NCBI RefSeq assembly: GCF_035917995.1
Contig: NZ_CP109131.1
Location: forward strand, 5,084,001 to 5,148,000
DNA length: 64,000 bases
Direction: 5' to 3'
From: Streptosporangium sp. NBC_01755
Lineage (GTDB): Bacteria > Actinomycetota > Actinomycetes > Streptosporangiales > Streptosporangiaceae
Shown one piece after another: positions 25,859-35,125 of the stretch; the first letter of the stretch is position 1, and every line of letters begins with the position of its first letter. The notes beneath the pieces were generated by a model. It made no database searches and was not told where the DNA came from. It saw only the letters and a list, made by a program, of their open reading frames with translations. Both the position numbers and the translations under genes were made by a program.

Positions 25859-26911
25859 GTGAACCTCGACGAGCTGCTCAGTGAGTACGCCGAGCTGGAA
25901 CTCAAGCTCGCCGACCCCTCCGTGCACGCCGACCAGAAGCAGGCACGCACCTTCGGCAGGCGCTACGCCGAGCTGACCCCGATCGTCAACACCTACCGCG
26001 AGCTCGAAGGCGTCCAGGCCGACCTCGGGACGGCGAGGGAGCTTGCAGCGGAGGACGAGGCGTTCGCGGAGGAGGCCAAGGAGCTCGAAGCGCGCGTTCC
26101 CGAGCTGGAGGAGAAGCTCAGGAACCTGCTCGTCCCGCGTGATCCCAACGATGACAAGGACATCATCATGGAGATCAAGGCGGGCGAGGGCGGTGAGGAG
26201 TCCGCCCTGTTCGCCGGAGACCTCCTGCGGATGTATCTGCGGTATGCCGAGCGGATCGGCTGGAAGACCGAGCTCATCGACGCCACCCACTCCGACCTCG
26301 GCGGCTACAAGGACGTCACGATCGCCCTGAAGGCCAGGGGCGACGAGGGCGTCTGGTCGAGGCTCAAGTTCGAGGGCGGTGTGCACCGCGTCCAGCGGGT
26401 GCCGGTCACCGAGTCCCAGGGGCGCATCCACACCAGCGCAGCCGGGGTGCTCGTCTACCCGGAGGCCGAGGACGTGGACGTCCAGGTCGACCCGAACGAC
26501 CTCCGCATCGACGTCTACCGCTCCAGCGGTCCCGGTGGTCAGAGTGTCAACACCACCGACTCGGCCGTGCGGATCACGCACATCCCGACCGGAGTGGTCG
26601 CCTCCTGCCAGAACGAGAAGAGCCAGCTCCAGAACAAGGAGTCGGCCATGCGCATCCTGCGGGCCCGCCTGCAGGCGATCGCCGAGGAGGAGGCCAACGC
26701 CGCCGCCATGGCCGAGCGCAAGTCCCAGATCCGCACCGTCGACCGCTCCGAGCGCATCCGCACCTACAACTTCCCCGAGAACCGCATCTCCGATCACCGC
26801 GTCGGTTTCAAGGCCTACAACCTCGACCAGGTGCTCGACGGGGATCTCACCGCCGTCATCCAATCCCTGCTCAACGCTGAGATGGCGGAGAAGCTCGCCA
26901 ACCATTCATAG
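25859..26911 (+). CDS. prfA: Peptide chain release factor 1
   Basis: Recognises UAA/UAG stop codons and triggers peptide release. It has 350 residues. The GGQ motif is at 226-228 ([10 protein letters not shown]), and RF1 identity is shown by the PVT anticodon tripeptide in [16 protein letters not shown] rather than the SPF of RF2. The GTG start follows AAGGAAGG. The glutamine of GGQ is the substrate of PrmC, coded eight bases downstream. Confidence 0.97.
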   Translation: MNLDELLSEYAELELKLADPSVHADQKQARTFGRRYAELTPIVNTYRELEGVQADLGTARELAAEDEAFAEEAKELEARVPELEEKLRNLLVPRDPNDDKDIIMEIKAGEGGEESALFAGDLLRMYLRYAERIGWKTELIDATHSDLGGYKDVTIALKARGDEGVWSRLKFEGGVHRVQRVPVTESQGRIHTSAAGVLVYPEAEDVDVQVDPNDLRIDVYRSSGPGGQSVNTTDSAVRITHIPTGVVASCQNEKSQLQNKESAMRILRARLQAIAEEEANAAAMAERKSQIRTVDRSERIRTYNFPENRISDHRVGFKAYNLDQVLDGDLTAVIQSLLNAEMAEKLANHS

Positions 26912-26919
26912 AACGCGCC

Positions 26920-27774
26920 ATGACCTTTCTGCTGGACGAGATCGCCCTCGCCACCGCTCGGCTCGCTGAGGCAGGTGTGCCGTCGCCGCGCACCGACGCC
27001 GAGGAGATCGCCGCATGTGTGCACGGTGTACGGCGCAGTGAGTTGCACACCGTGAAGGACTCCGACTTCGACGCCCTGTTCTGGGAGGGCGTCTCCCGCA
27101 GGGAGTCCCGCGAGCCGCTCCAGCACATCACCGGGCGGGCCTACTTCCGCTACCTGTCCCTGGAGGTCGGGCCCGGGGTGTTCGTGCCACGTCCGGAGAC
27201 CGAGATCGTGGTGGGCTGGGCGATCGACCGGCTGCGGGAGATGGACGTCGCCTCGCCGGTGGTCGTGGATCTCGGCACCGGGTCCGGTGCCATCGCGCTG
27301 TCCATCGCCCAGGAGGTCGCGCTGGCCACCGTGCACGCGGTCGAGGTCGACCCGGACGCCTACGGCTGGGCCAAGCGCAACATCATCGAGCACGGCCAGG
27401 GCCGCGTCCACCTGCACCCGGAGGATCTGGCCGACGCCCTCTCCGAGCTGGACGGCCAGGTCGACCTGGTGGTCTCCAACCCGCCCTACATCCCGCCCGG
27501 CGCGATCCCCCGTGACCCCGAGGTCCGCGACTACGACCCGCACCGCGCGCTGTACGGGTCGGGCAGCGACGGCCTCGACGAGGTCAGGGCCGTCGAAAGG
27601 ACCGCCAGGCGCCTGCTGCGTCCCGGTGGCTTCGTCGCCGTGGAGCACGCCGATCAGCAGGGCACCCCGGTCTATCTGATCTTCTCTGAGGAGAACGGCT
27701 GGCGCGATGTCCGCAGCCGCCAGGATCTGACGCGCAGGGACCGCTTCGTCACCGCCCGCTTCGGCCGGGAATAG
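26920..27774 (+). CDS. prmC: Release-factor glutamine N5-methyltransferase
   Basis: SAM-dependent enzyme methylating the GGQ glutamine of release factors. It has 284 residues, with an N-terminal helical domain recognising the factor, SAM motif I VVDLGTGSGAIALSIA and the amide-binding NPPY at 187-190 (VVSNPPYIPP). The gene is eight bases behind prfA and the ATG lacks a clear Shine-Dalgarno sequence, so coupling to prfA is likely. The downstream spacer has the repeat-like GAGTGAGCGTAGCGAGTGA (about 27838-27856), a sequence type scattered between genes in related genomes. Confidence 0.95.
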   Translation: MTFLLDEIALATARLAEAGVPSPRTDAEEIAACVHGVRRSELHTVKDSDFDALFWEGVSRRESREPLQHITGRAYFRYLSLEVGPGVFVPRPETEIVVGWAIDRLREMDVASPVVVDLGTGSGAIALSIAQEVALATVHAVEVDPDAYGWAKRNIIEHGQGRVHLHPEDLADALSELDGQVDLVVSNPPYIPPGAIPRDPEVRDYDPHRALYGSGSDGLDEVRAVERTARRLLRPGGFVAVEHADQQGTPVYLIFSEENGWRDVRSRQDLTRRDRFVTARFGRE

Positions 27775-27871
27775 GATGCACGCCGTGAGCGAGGGATCTT
27801 GGCCGTCGGCGATGTGCCGGTGGGCGAGGAGGCACGCGAGTGAGCGTAGCGAGTGATCTCCAGGAGGCAAA

Positions 27872-28555
27872 GTGAGCCGACGTTTTGACTGCATCGACGC
27901 CGAGCAGCGAGCAGCGGGCCTGGTAGAGGCCGCGTCCGCCGTACGGCGGGGTGAGCTGGTGGTGCTGCCGACCGACACCGTCTACGGCATCGGCGCCGAC
28001 GCCTTCACGCCCGCCGCGGTCTCCGCCCTGCTGGAGGCCAAGGGGCGCGGCCGTGACATGCCGGTGCCCGTGCTGGTCGGGACCGTCCGGGCGGCCAACG
28101 CCCTGGTGGAGAATCTCGGTCCTTACGGCCAGGATCTCGTCGACGCCTTCTGGCCGGGGCCGCTCACGCTGATCTGCCGCGCGAACCGGTCGCTCTCCTG
28201 GGACCTGGGGGACGCCAAGGGCACCGTCGCCATCCGGATGCCGCTGCACGCGGTCGCCCTCGACCTGCTCAAGGAGACCGGCCCGATGGCCGTCTCCAGT
28301 GCCAACCGCTCCGGTGCCCCCGCAGCGACCGGCGCCGCCGACGCGGAGAAGCAGCTAGGCGACTCGGTGTCGGTCTATCTCGACGCCGGACCGTGTGAGA
28401 GCGGCACTCCTTCGACGATCCTGGATCTGACCACCGCGGTGCCCAGGTTGCTGCGGCGCGGGGCGATCACGGTGGAGAAGCTGCGCGGTGTGATCGGCTA
28501 CGTCGCCACCGACGAAGGTCCCGAGCCTGACGGTGGCACAGAGTCCGGCGAGTGA
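27872..28555 (+). CDS. L-threonylcarbamoyladenylate synthase (t6A tRNA modification)
   Basis: TsaC/Sua5/YrdC family enzyme making threonylcarbamoyl-AMP from threonine, bicarbonate and ATP for the t6A37 modification of ANN-decoding tRNAs. It has 227 residues. Recognisable parts are VLPTDTVYGIGADAF, LLEAKGRG (KxR), FWPGPLTLI and the C-terminal SSANRSG and PSTILDLT segments. It lacks the extra Sua5 domain, so it is the TsaC-like short form with a small tail. The GTG start follows CCAGGAGGC. It lies in the conserved prfA-prmC-sua5 order. Confidence 0.93.
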   Translation: MSRRFDCIDAEQRAAGLVEAASAVRRGELVVLPTDTVYGIGADAFTPAAVSALLEAKGRGRDMPVPVLVGTVRAANALVENLGPYGQDLVDAFWPGPLTLICRANRSLSWDLGDAKGTVAIRMPLHAVALDLLKETGPMAVSSANRSGAPAATGAADAEKQLGDSVSVYLDAGPCESGTPSTILDLTTAVPRLLRRGAITVEKLRGVIGYVATDEGPEPDGGTESGE

Positions 28556-28683
28556 ATGTGGACCCGGGTGTTCCCGTCCTGCTCGACAAGATCGGGCACT
28601 ATCCGCTCCACCACGGTGCGGCCGGCGTTGTGCGGACGCTGGAACGGCTCGGGGTCGCTGTGCACGTCCACTCCGGGACGTGA
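28552..28683 (+). pseudogene. Remnant of an ATP-grasp-type gene (N-terminus only)
   Basis: A 43-codon frame beginning at a GTG that overlaps the previous TGA by four bases and ending at TGA 28681. The residues VDPGVPVLLDKIGHYPLHHG and GVVRTLERLGVAVHV resemble, as I recall, the first 40 residues of actinobacterial ATP-grasp carboxylate-amine ligases (a 'PLHHG...VRSLGRLGVPVYAV' start), but the rest of such a protein (about 400 residues) is absent. The preserved start overlap with the upstream gene suggests a former operon member lost by deletion. Identification rests on pattern memory only. Confidence 0.4.
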
Positions 28684-28811
28684 TCCTCGGCGGGTTCACG
28701 GGGCTGGCGTGGCGTGGCCCATGTCCATGATCCATGCCATCTGATTATCACCGTGACGTGAGGCCGTCTCCCCGGTACCTTGAGGTGGGCCGACACTTCT
28801 GGGAGACGTCC

Positions 28812-31097
28812 ATGGGCAAGTTCGAAGGAATGGACCCCAAGCTGGTCCGCGACCTGCTGTCCGAGGTACGGCGGGCGGCTGATCAGATGCGGAACGCCGA
28901 GGGCAAGGTCACCCAGCTGATGAGCGGGGCCGGCCTGTCCTCGCAGTCGACCCACAGGCCCGTCCAGATCGCCGACGCGTGCGACGTGATGGTCCGTGAC
29001 GTCTCCGCTCGTGTGGCGTTGCTGGAGAAGAAGATCAACCAGAACGTGACGGCACCTCCCGCCGAGCCGAGGGCCGGGGACACGAAGCCTGACAGCGGTT
29101 CGGCGGGCGACGGCGCGAAGCCCGAGACCGGTGCGGCGGGCGATGACGCGAAGCCCGAGACCCCGAAGGCCGACGGTCTCAAACCGGCGGTCGGAGCGGA
29201 CGACAAGCCCCGTGTCGGTGATCAGTCCGCCGAGAGCACACAGCGTGACGATCCGAAGGACTCGCCCAAGCCCGAGACGGGTTCGAAGGGTGACGTGGCC
29301 AAGCCCGAGACCCCGAAGGCCGACGAGGCCAAGCCCGAGACCGGTTCGAAGGGCGACGAGACCTCCCCACGGGACGGTTCGAAGGAGACGCCGAAGCCGG
29401 AGACGTCCGGAGCCGACGAGCGGAAGCCGGAAACGGGTTCGAAGGGTGACGAGACCTCCCCACGCGGGGAGGACACCCCCAAGGAGAGCGTCAAGCCGGT
29501 TGACACCGCACCACGCGAGGCTCCGAAGCCGGATGCCATGCCGGAGGCGCCGAGAGCCGACGACACGCCACGTGAGGCCCCGAAGGCTGATCCCACGCCT
29601 GTGCCGGAGGCTCCGAAGCCGGATGCCATGCCGGAGGCGCCGAGAGCCGACGACACGCCACGTGAGGCCCCGAAGGCTGATCCCACGCCTGTGCCGGAGG
29701 CTCCGAAGCCGGATGCCATGCCGGAGGCGCCGAGAGCCGACGACACGCCACGTGAGGCCCCGAAGGCTGATCCCACGCCGGAGGCGCCCAGGGCTGAGGG
29801 GGCGCGGCCGGAGACGCCGAAGGTCGAGGATTTGAAACCCGCGGTTCCGGGGCCCGGTGAGGGGCCTCAGGACGGAGGGCGGCCGGTTGACGGCGTGCCA
29901 CGCGAGACGCCCGTCCCTGAGGCTCCCAGCCCGGATGCCGCCCCCGTGCCGGAGGTGCCGCAGGGGGATTCCACACCCGCGCCGGAGACGCCCAGAAGCG
30001 ATGACGCGCGGCCGGAGATCGTCAATGTGAACGACACGATGCCGGGTGGGGAGGATTCCGACGCCAAGGGTGACTCCGGTTCCAAGGGCGATGAGACGAC
30101 GCCGCGTGGGGATGGCTCCGTGGGTGACACGCCGGTGAACGATCCCGACGCCAAGGGTGACTCCGGTTCCAAGGGCGATGAGCGCTCGCCCAGGCAGGAG
30201 AGCGGCACGTCCGGCAACGACATCCTCGACAGTTCCAAGAAGGACCATCCCGACGACATCGACCAGAGCGGCGATCACAGGGCCAGGGTCGTGGAGGTCG
30301 ACGGCGTGCAGGTGCTCCAGATCCCGCTCGACTCGCCCACGGCGGCCGAGGTCGACGAGCTGCTGAAGAACATCGAGGACATCCCGCCGCTGGAGATGCC
30401 GGGGGTCGACAACGTCTCCGCCACGGCGGGGCAGCCAGGCTGGGTCGAGCCGCATGGCCCGCTCGATTCGGCCAAGCCCGACTATCCGCTCCTCGACACC
30501 GCGGGACCGACCACCGACCAGACCGTCCAGCCGCCGGGCACGGGTGGTGACGCCACTCCCCAGCCCGCGGGCACGGCCTCCGGTGAGGCGGCCGTTCGGC
30601 CGCCGGCCACGACCTCCGCTGAGCCCGCCGTCCAGACGGCGGGTACGACGACCTCCGGTGAGGCGGCCTCGCAGCCCGCTGTGGCGCCGCGAGGAGACGT
30701 CGGGATGCCATCCATCGGCGACGCGGTCTTCAGCGAGGCGCGAGGGGCGGAGGATGCCGCCGGGGGCGCGGGGCAGGCGGCGGGGGTGGCTCCCGGGGGT
30801 GTGGCCGCCCCACCGGATGGGGGTCCGGATGAGGGCTCGGTCGCCCGGTGGGCGGGCGACGGCAGCGACGTCGTCACCGCGGAGGCGGGTCCCCTCGATC
30901 TGGACGCCCTCAGAACGCTCGCCGACAACGCCAGGGAGATCGAACCGCTGGAGATGCCCGGCGTGCAGGTGCCGGATGGGGAGACCTGGGGCAAGGGAGC
31001 CTGGGCGCCCATGGACATCGGGCCCGACGGGCCGGCGGGCGACGTGGAGCCGGGAAATCCGCTGCGGCCGATCCCGCCCCCCGGAGGCGGGCAGTGA
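28812..31097 (+). CDS. Type VII-secretion-like helical protein with repeat-rich tail
   Basis: A 761-residue protein. The first 80 residues (MGKFEGMDPKLVRDLLSEV, then ADQMRNAEGKVTQLMSGAGL and ARVALLEKKINQN) form a helical unit reminiscent of WXG100/ESX-type N-termini. Residues about 85-480 are a Pro/Lys/Asp/Glu/Thr-rich, presumably disordered stretch with KPETGSKGDE-like repeats and an exact 90-bp tandem repeat. The C-terminal part carries two related segments: DIPPLEMPGV...GWVEPHGPLD and EIEPLEMPGV...GAWAPMDIGPDGP. No signal peptide or membrane helix. The ATG at 28812 follows GGGAGACG. The next gene codes a small WXG-like protein; export as a pair is an inference. Function unknown. Confidence 0.6.
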   Translation: MGKFEGMDPKLVRDLLSEVRRAADQMRNAEGKVTQLMSGAGLSSQSTHRPVQIADACDVMVRDVSARVALLEKKINQNVTAPPAEPRAGDTKPDSGSAGDGAKPETGAAGDDAKPETPKADGLKPAVGADDKPRVGDQSAESTQRDDPKDSPKPETGSKGDVAKPETPKADEAKPETGSKGDETSPRDGSKETPKPETSGADERKPETGSKGDETSPRGEDTPKESVKPVDTAPREAPKPDAMPEAPRADDTPREAPKADPTPVPEAPKPDAMPEAPRADDTPREAPKADPTPVPEAPKPDAMPEAPRADDTPREAPKADPTPEAPRAEGARPETPKVEDLKPAVPGPGEGPQDGGRPVDGVPRETPVPEAPSPDAAPVPEVPQGDSTPAPETPRSDDARPEIVNVNDTMPGGEDSDAKGDSGSKGDETTPRGDGSVGDTPVNDPDAKGDSGSKGDERSPRQESGTSGNDILDSSKKDHPDDIDQSGDHRARVVEVDGVQVLQIPLDSPTAAEVDELLKNIEDIPPLEMPGVDNVSATAGQPGWVEPHGPLDSAKPDYPLLDTAGPTTDQTVQPPGTGGDATPQPAGTASGEAAVRPPATTSAEPAVQTAGTTTSGEAASQPAVAPRGDVGMPSIGDAVFSEARGAEDAAGGAGQAAGVAPGGVAAPPDGGPDEGSVARWAGDGSDVVTAEAGPLDLDALRTLADNAREIEPLEMPGVQVPDGETWGKGAWAPMDIGPDGPAGDVEPGNPLRPIPPPGGGQ
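29521..29779 (+). repeat. 90-bp exact tandem repeat inside the type VII-like gene
   Basis: Units start at 29521, 29611 and 29701 (third incomplete). Each codes 30 residues of the pattern PKPDAMPEAPRADDTPREAP plus KADPTPVPEA. The copies appear identical at DNA level, implying recent duplication. Confidence 0.95.
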
Positions 31098-31139
31098 GCG
31101 GGGTGCAAGGACCGTGTCAGCGAGGGTGAGGAGCCTGTG

Positions 31140-31520
31140 ATGTTCGTGGATCCACCCGCACCGCAGCCGCTGCAGCCGGGGGAGACCCCACCGGCCTCGG
31201 CCGGCAGCGGGCTGCCGTCCTCGGACGCCGCCACGGCGTGGGAGTTCAACCCCGACTACCAGCGGCTGGTCATGATGTGGAGGCAGGTGCTTCCCGAGCT
31301 TGACACGCTGGCCGCCAGTCTGGACAAGGCCTACCAGCTCGCCAGGAGCAGGGACGTCTGGGACGCCCCGGTCTCCGGCCGCTACGTCGAGGACATGACG
31401 GAGTGGCGCACCCGTCTCGGCCTCTACCGGCAGGCGATCCTGACCTCGATCAGCGACCAGGCGGCCGACACGCCGAGATGGGTGCCCGTGGGCGCCGGGG
31501 CTCCGCATGCCTTCTCCTGA
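31140..31520 (+). CDS. Small helical WXG-like protein, partner of preceding gene
   Basis: A 126-residue protein with a Pro-rich start, then two predicted helices (NPDYQRLVMMWRQVLPELDTL and GRYVEDMTEWRTRLGLYRQA) joined by RDVWDAPVSG, where a W-x-x-P/G turn sits as the WxG turn does in ESX proteins. No signal peptide or membrane segment. GGTGAGGAG precedes an ATG at 31140; the GTG at 31137 is an alternative. It lies 42 bases after the long repeat protein. I do not recognise a named family; a type VII secretion association is inferred from helix-turn-helix length and context only. Confidence 0.55.
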   Translation: MFVDPPAPQPLQPGETPPASAGSGLPSSDAATAWEFNPDYQRLVMMWRQVLPELDTLAASLDKAYQLARSRDVWDAPVSGRYVEDMTEWRTRLGLYRQAILTSISDQAADTPRWVPVGAGAPHAFS

Positions 31521-31764
31521 CGTCCTTCCCGGCTCAAACCCACCGGTCGGCTCCTTCGGCGCGAGGTTCGCGGGCCGGGCGGTCTTCCAAGCCTCCCTGG
31601 GTGGTCTTCCAAGTCTCCCCGCGCGGACGACGACCAGGGGGCTTTCCCGGGGCGTTCGTTCCGTACGGCGACACGCCTTTCCGCGGCGACAGCTCCCTGA
31701 CCTGGGATAACCGGGGCGGCCGGGCTTACAGTGGGGGTGAGTTGTCATCTTCGGGATGTGAGCC

Positions 31765-33030
31765 ATGGGCGCAGAGCCGTACTACGGGCCAGATTTCGGC
31801 CTCCTGCAGCGCGAGGACCCCGAGATCGCACGTGTACTCCTCGACGAACTCGACAGGCTCCGCGGAGGCGTCCAACTGATCGCGAGCGAGAATTTCGCCT
31901 CGCCTGCCGTGCTCGCCGCGCTCGGCTCGACGCTCACCAACAAGTACGCGGAGGGCTACCCCGGCAGGCGCTACTACGCCGGATGCGAGGTCGTCGACCG
32001 GGCCGAGCAGCTTGCGATCGACCGGGCCAAGCGGTTGTTCGGCGCCGATCACGTCAACGTGCAGCCCCATTCCGGCGCCTCGGCGAATCTGGCGGCCTAC
32101 GCGGCGCTGCTCCAGCCGGGCGACACGGCGCTGGCGATGGCGCTGTCGCACGGCGGCCACCTCACGCACGGCTCCAAGGTCAACTTCTCCGGCCGCTGGT
32201 TCGACGTCGTGGCGTACGGCGTGCGCAGGGACACCGAACTGATCGACTATGACGAGGTCAGGGAGCTGGCGTTGCGACATCAGCCCAAAATGATCATATG
32301 TGGTGCCACCGCCTATCCCCGGGAGATCGACTTCGCGGCCTTCCGGGGGATCGCCGACGAGGTGGGTGCCTGGCTGCTCGCCGATGTCGCGCACACCATC
32401 GGCCTGATGGCCGGGCATGCCCTGCCGTCCGCCGTGCCGTACGCGGATGTGGTGACCTTCACCACGCACAAGGCGCTGCGCGGCCCGAGGGGTGGCGGGA
32501 TCATGTGCACGCGGGAGCTGGCCGCCAGGATCGACCGCGCGGTCTTCCCTTTCGTGCAGGGCGGCCCGCTCATGCACGCGGTGGCAGCCAAGGCCGTGGC
32601 GTTCGGCGAGGCGTTGCGCCCGGAGTTCGCGCTGTACGCGCGGCAGGTGGTGGCCAACGCCCAGGTGCTGACGGACGCCCTGGCCGCCGAGGGGATGCGG
32701 CCCGTCTCCGGGGGCACCGACAGCCATCTGGCACTGATCGACCTGCGTGACGTCGGGGTCTCCGGCGCGGTGGCCGAGCAGCGGTGTGGCGCGGCCGGGA
32801 TCACGCTGAACCGCAACGCGATCCCCTACGACCCGGAGCCGCCCACGGTGACGTCCGGGATCCGGGTCGGCACCCCCTGCGTCACGACCCAGGGGATGGG
32901 GCCCGAGGAGATGAAGGCGGTGGCCTCGATGGTGGCACAGGCCATCCGCAACCCCGACACAGTGGGTGAAATACGGGAGCGCGTCGCGGTGCTGACGAGG
33001 CTCCATCAGATATATCCCAGCGAACTATGA
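31765..33030 (+). CDS. glyA: Serine hydroxymethyltransferase
   Basis: PLP enzyme interconverting serine and glycine with tetrahydrofolate, the main source of one-carbon units. It has 421 residues. The PLP lysine is K236 in [12 protein letters not shown]; other signatures are [38 protein letters not shown] and [12 protein letters not shown]. The ATG at 31765 has a weak GGGATG ribosome site. The upstream 244-base spacer contains two near-copies of GGTCTTCCAAG (from about 31582 and 31603) and no glycine-riboswitch pattern that I could recognise. Confidence 0.95.
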   Translation: MGAEPYYGPDFGLLQREDPEIARVLLDELDRLRGGVQLIASENFASPAVLAALGSTLTNKYAEGYPGRRYYAGCEVVDRAEQLAIDRAKRLFGADHVNVQPHSGASANLAAYAALLQPGDTALAMALSHGGHLTHGSKVNFSGRWFDVVAYGVRRDTELIDYDEVRELALRHQPKMIICGATAYPREIDFAAFRGIADEVGAWLLADVAHTIGLMAGHALPSAVPYADVVTFTTHKALRGPRGGGIMCTRELAARIDRAVFPFVQGGPLMHAVAAKAVAFGEALRPEFALYARQVVANAQVLTDALAAEGMRPVSGGTDSHLALIDLRDVGVSGAVAEQRCGAAGITLNRNAIPYDPEPPTVTSGIRVGTPCVTTQGMGPEEMKAVASMVAQAIRNPDTVGEIRERVAVLTRLHQIYPSEL

Positions 33031-33087
33031 GTTGTTCTGTGTCGTTTTCCGGTCACAGGTGGCCGGACTATCCGCGAAACTGGTTCC

Positions 33088-34476
33088 GTGCGCGAATACC
33101 TACTCATGGCGCTCGTCGCGGCCGCGGTGACATACCTGCTGGTCCCGCTGGTCCGCGTTTTCGCCGTCCGTATCGGTGCCATGCCCGAGGTCCGCGACCG
33201 TGACGTGCACACCACGCCAACGCCCAGACTCGGTGGCCTGGCGATGTACGGCGGTCTCGTCGCCGGCCTGCTGATCGCCGGCGAGTTGCCCTACGCCGGG
33301 GGCAAGCTGGCGGCCGAGGGTGAGGGCAAGACCGTGATCGCGCTGATCGCCGCAGGCGGTCTGATCACGCTGACCGGCTTTCTGGACGACTGGCTGGGCA
33401 TGGACGCCCTCGTCAAGCTCGCCGGGCAGATCGGCGCGGCGGGTGTGCTCGTCGCCTTCGGCGTCAGCCTGCCGTGGCTCCCGCTGCCCACGGCGCTGGG
33501 CGGGCAGACCATCCTCGACTCGACGCTGAGCCCGCTGATCACGATCCTGATCGTGGTCGTCATGATCAACGCGGTCAACTTCGTCGACGGGCTCGACGGG
33601 CTGGCCGCCGGGATCGTGGGCATCGCCGCGATGGCCACGTGGACGTACTCGGTGGCCCTGTCGAAGGACTACGGCAACACCAGCATCAACGCGACGGCGG
33701 TCATCGCCTCGGTGCTCATCGGGATCTGCCTGGGCTTCCTGCCGCACAACTTCCACCCGGCGAAGATCTTCATGGGTGACACGGGGGCGATGCTGATCGG
33801 CCTGGTCCTCGCCTCCACGATGATTCTGGTGACGCCGCTCGACTCCAGCAGCATCAACCGCTTCCCCGTCATCCTCCCCCTGCTCGTGCCGGTCGCGATC
33901 CTGGTGCTTCCGCTGCTCGACCTGATCATGGCGGTGGTCCGGCGCACGTCCAACGGCCTGTCGCCGTTCGCGCCCGACCGAGGGCATCTCCACCACCGCC
34001 TGCTGGACATCGGCCACTCGCACCGTCGTAGCGTCATGATCATGTATGCGTGGACCTTCCTGTTCGCCTTCGCGGTCGTGGCACTGTCCATCGAGGGTGT
34101 CCCGCTCATCCTGTTCCCGCTGACCGTGCTGCTCGCCATCGGCGTGCTGGTGATGATGGCGCTGCCCCGCTGGCGGGCCCGCCGCGACGTCGGCGGGTCC
34201 GGGGGGCCGGCAGGCCCGGCCGGCACCGCCGGGCCTGCCGGCCCCTCGGCTCCCACGGGATCCAGCGACCCCGCCGAGGTGCCGGGGCGGCAGGTGTGGC
34301 CGAGCGAGCCGCCGGCCCGGGTCCGGCCGCACCCCTACCCGTCGGAGACGCAGGGGCCCCGTCCGGTCGCCGCCGACGACGACGACGGTGACGACACCGC
34401 CACGCTGTCGGCGCTGCCCGACCTGTCACTCACCGCTCCCCGGCAAGGTTTCTCAAACCCTGAGACGCGGAGCTGA
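33088..34476 (+). CDS. Undecaprenyl-phosphate GlcNAc-1-phosphate transferase family (WecA/Rfe-like)
   Basis: Polytopic membrane enzyme moving a sugar-1-phosphate from a UDP-sugar to undecaprenyl or decaprenyl phosphate, the first step of wall glycopolymer or linker synthesis. It has 462 residues and about eleven hydrophobic segments. Family motifs are TPRLGG, the aspartate pair FLDDWLG, the catalytic NFVDGLDGLAAG, IFMGDTGAM and the histidine motif RGHLHHRLL. The C-terminal 100 residues are a cytoplasmic Pro/Gly/Asp-rich tail of low complexity, longer than usual. Location directly before the atp operon is conserved in actinobacteria (rfe, Rv1302 in Mycobacterium). It may supply lipid carriers to the glycosyltransferases of this window (inference). 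Confidence 0.9.
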   Translation: MREYLLMALVAAAVTYLLVPLVRVFAVRIGAMPEVRDRDVHTTPTPRLGGLAMYGGLVAGLLIAGELPYAGGKLAAEGEGKTVIALIAAGGLITLTGFLDDWLGMDALVKLAGQIGAAGVLVAFGVSLPWLPLPTALGGQTILDSTLSPLITILIVVVMINAVNFVDGLDGLAAGIVGIAAMATWTYSVALSKDYGNTSINATAVIASVLIGICLGFLPHNFHPAKIFMGDTGAMLIGLVLASTMILVTPLDSSSINRFPVILPLLVPVAILVLPLLDLIMAVVRRTSNGLSPFAPDRGHLHHRLLDIGHSHRRSVMIMYAWTFLFAFAVVALSIEGVPLILFPLTVLLAIGVLVMMALPRWRARRDVGGSGGPAGPAGTAGPAGPSAPTGSSDPAEVPGRQVWPSEPPARVRPHPYPSETQGPRPVAADDDDGDDTATLSALPDLSLTAPRQGFSNPETRS

Positions 34477-34628
34477 GCCGCCCGCGTCAGCCCTTTGATC
34501 GTTTACTTGAAACGGCAGGTAAAGGCGCTCTTCCATGAGCTTGTGATAGCTTTCACTAACGGGTCCATGGTTTAGCTGGATCTGCGAGGTAGCAATCGCT
34601 CGCTTGATAACAGTCACTGGGAGTGCCG

Positions 34629-35054
34629 ATGCAGGCCAACGACGTGCGCGTCCTCAAAGGGGCCGTGATACCCACCGCCGCCGCGGGCGCGGTCGTCATC
34701 CTCGCGGCGGCTCTGCTCTCCGGGGCCAAGGGCGCTCTGGGGGCCGTGATCGGCCTCCTGGTGGTGGCGGTCTTCTTCACGGTCAGTCTGGTCGCGGTCT
34801 CCTCCGCGAGCCGGGTCTCTCCCGTTGTGATGATGGTCACCGCGATCGTCGGCTACGCGGTGAAGGTCCTGATCATCATGGCGCTCCTGAAGATGTTCGA
34901 GAGCGCCACGGCGTTCGAGTCGCGCGCCTTCGGCTGGTCGACGATAATCTGCACCGTCGTCTGGACGGCCGGCGAGATGTGGGGCTTCGTGAAAACGAAG
35001 ATGCTCTACGTTGACCCGGGTGCCGCGGTTCCCGGACAGGGCGGCCCCCGATGA
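34629..35054 (+). CDS. AtpI-like membrane protein before the ATP synthase operon
   Basis: A 141-residue protein with four hydrophobic helices (AVVILAAALLSG, LLVVAVFFTVSLVAVSS, VVMMVTAIVGYAVKVLIIM, STIICTVVWTAGEMW). Its position between the rfe-like gene and atpB matches the poorly characterised atpI-type gene found there in actinobacteria (Rv1303 position). A chaperone-like role in c-ring assembly is known for AtpI proteins in general and is only inferred here. The ATG at 34629 has GGGAG five bases upstream; a GTG at 34623 overlaps that ribosome site and is rejected. Confidence 0.7.
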   Translation: MQANDVRVLKGAVIPTAAAGAVVILAAALLSGAKGALGAVIGLLVVAVFFTVSLVAVSSASRVSPVVMMVTAIVGYAVKVLIIMALLKMFESATAFESRAFGWSTIICTVVWTAGEMWGFVKTKMLYVDPGAAVPGQGGPR

Positions 35055-35085
35055 GGCGTATCATGACCGGGCTACGGGACCCGAT

Positions 35086-35115
35086 ATGACTAGTCATCTC
35101 CCCGGCTGCTATTGT
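35086..35115 (+). promoter_or_regulatory. Candidate atp operon promoter with palindrome
   Basis: A -10-like TATTGT (35110-35115) lies ten bases before ATG 35126. The exact 12-bp palindrome ATGACTAGTCAT (35086-35097) sits at the -35 position and could be an operator. Confidence 0.4.
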
Positions 35116-35125
35116 CATGCCCGCA

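Noticed and set aside
31521-31764. Glycine riboswitch upstream of glyA
   Set aside because: No tandem aptamer pattern is visible; only a short direct repeat and low-complexity sequence.
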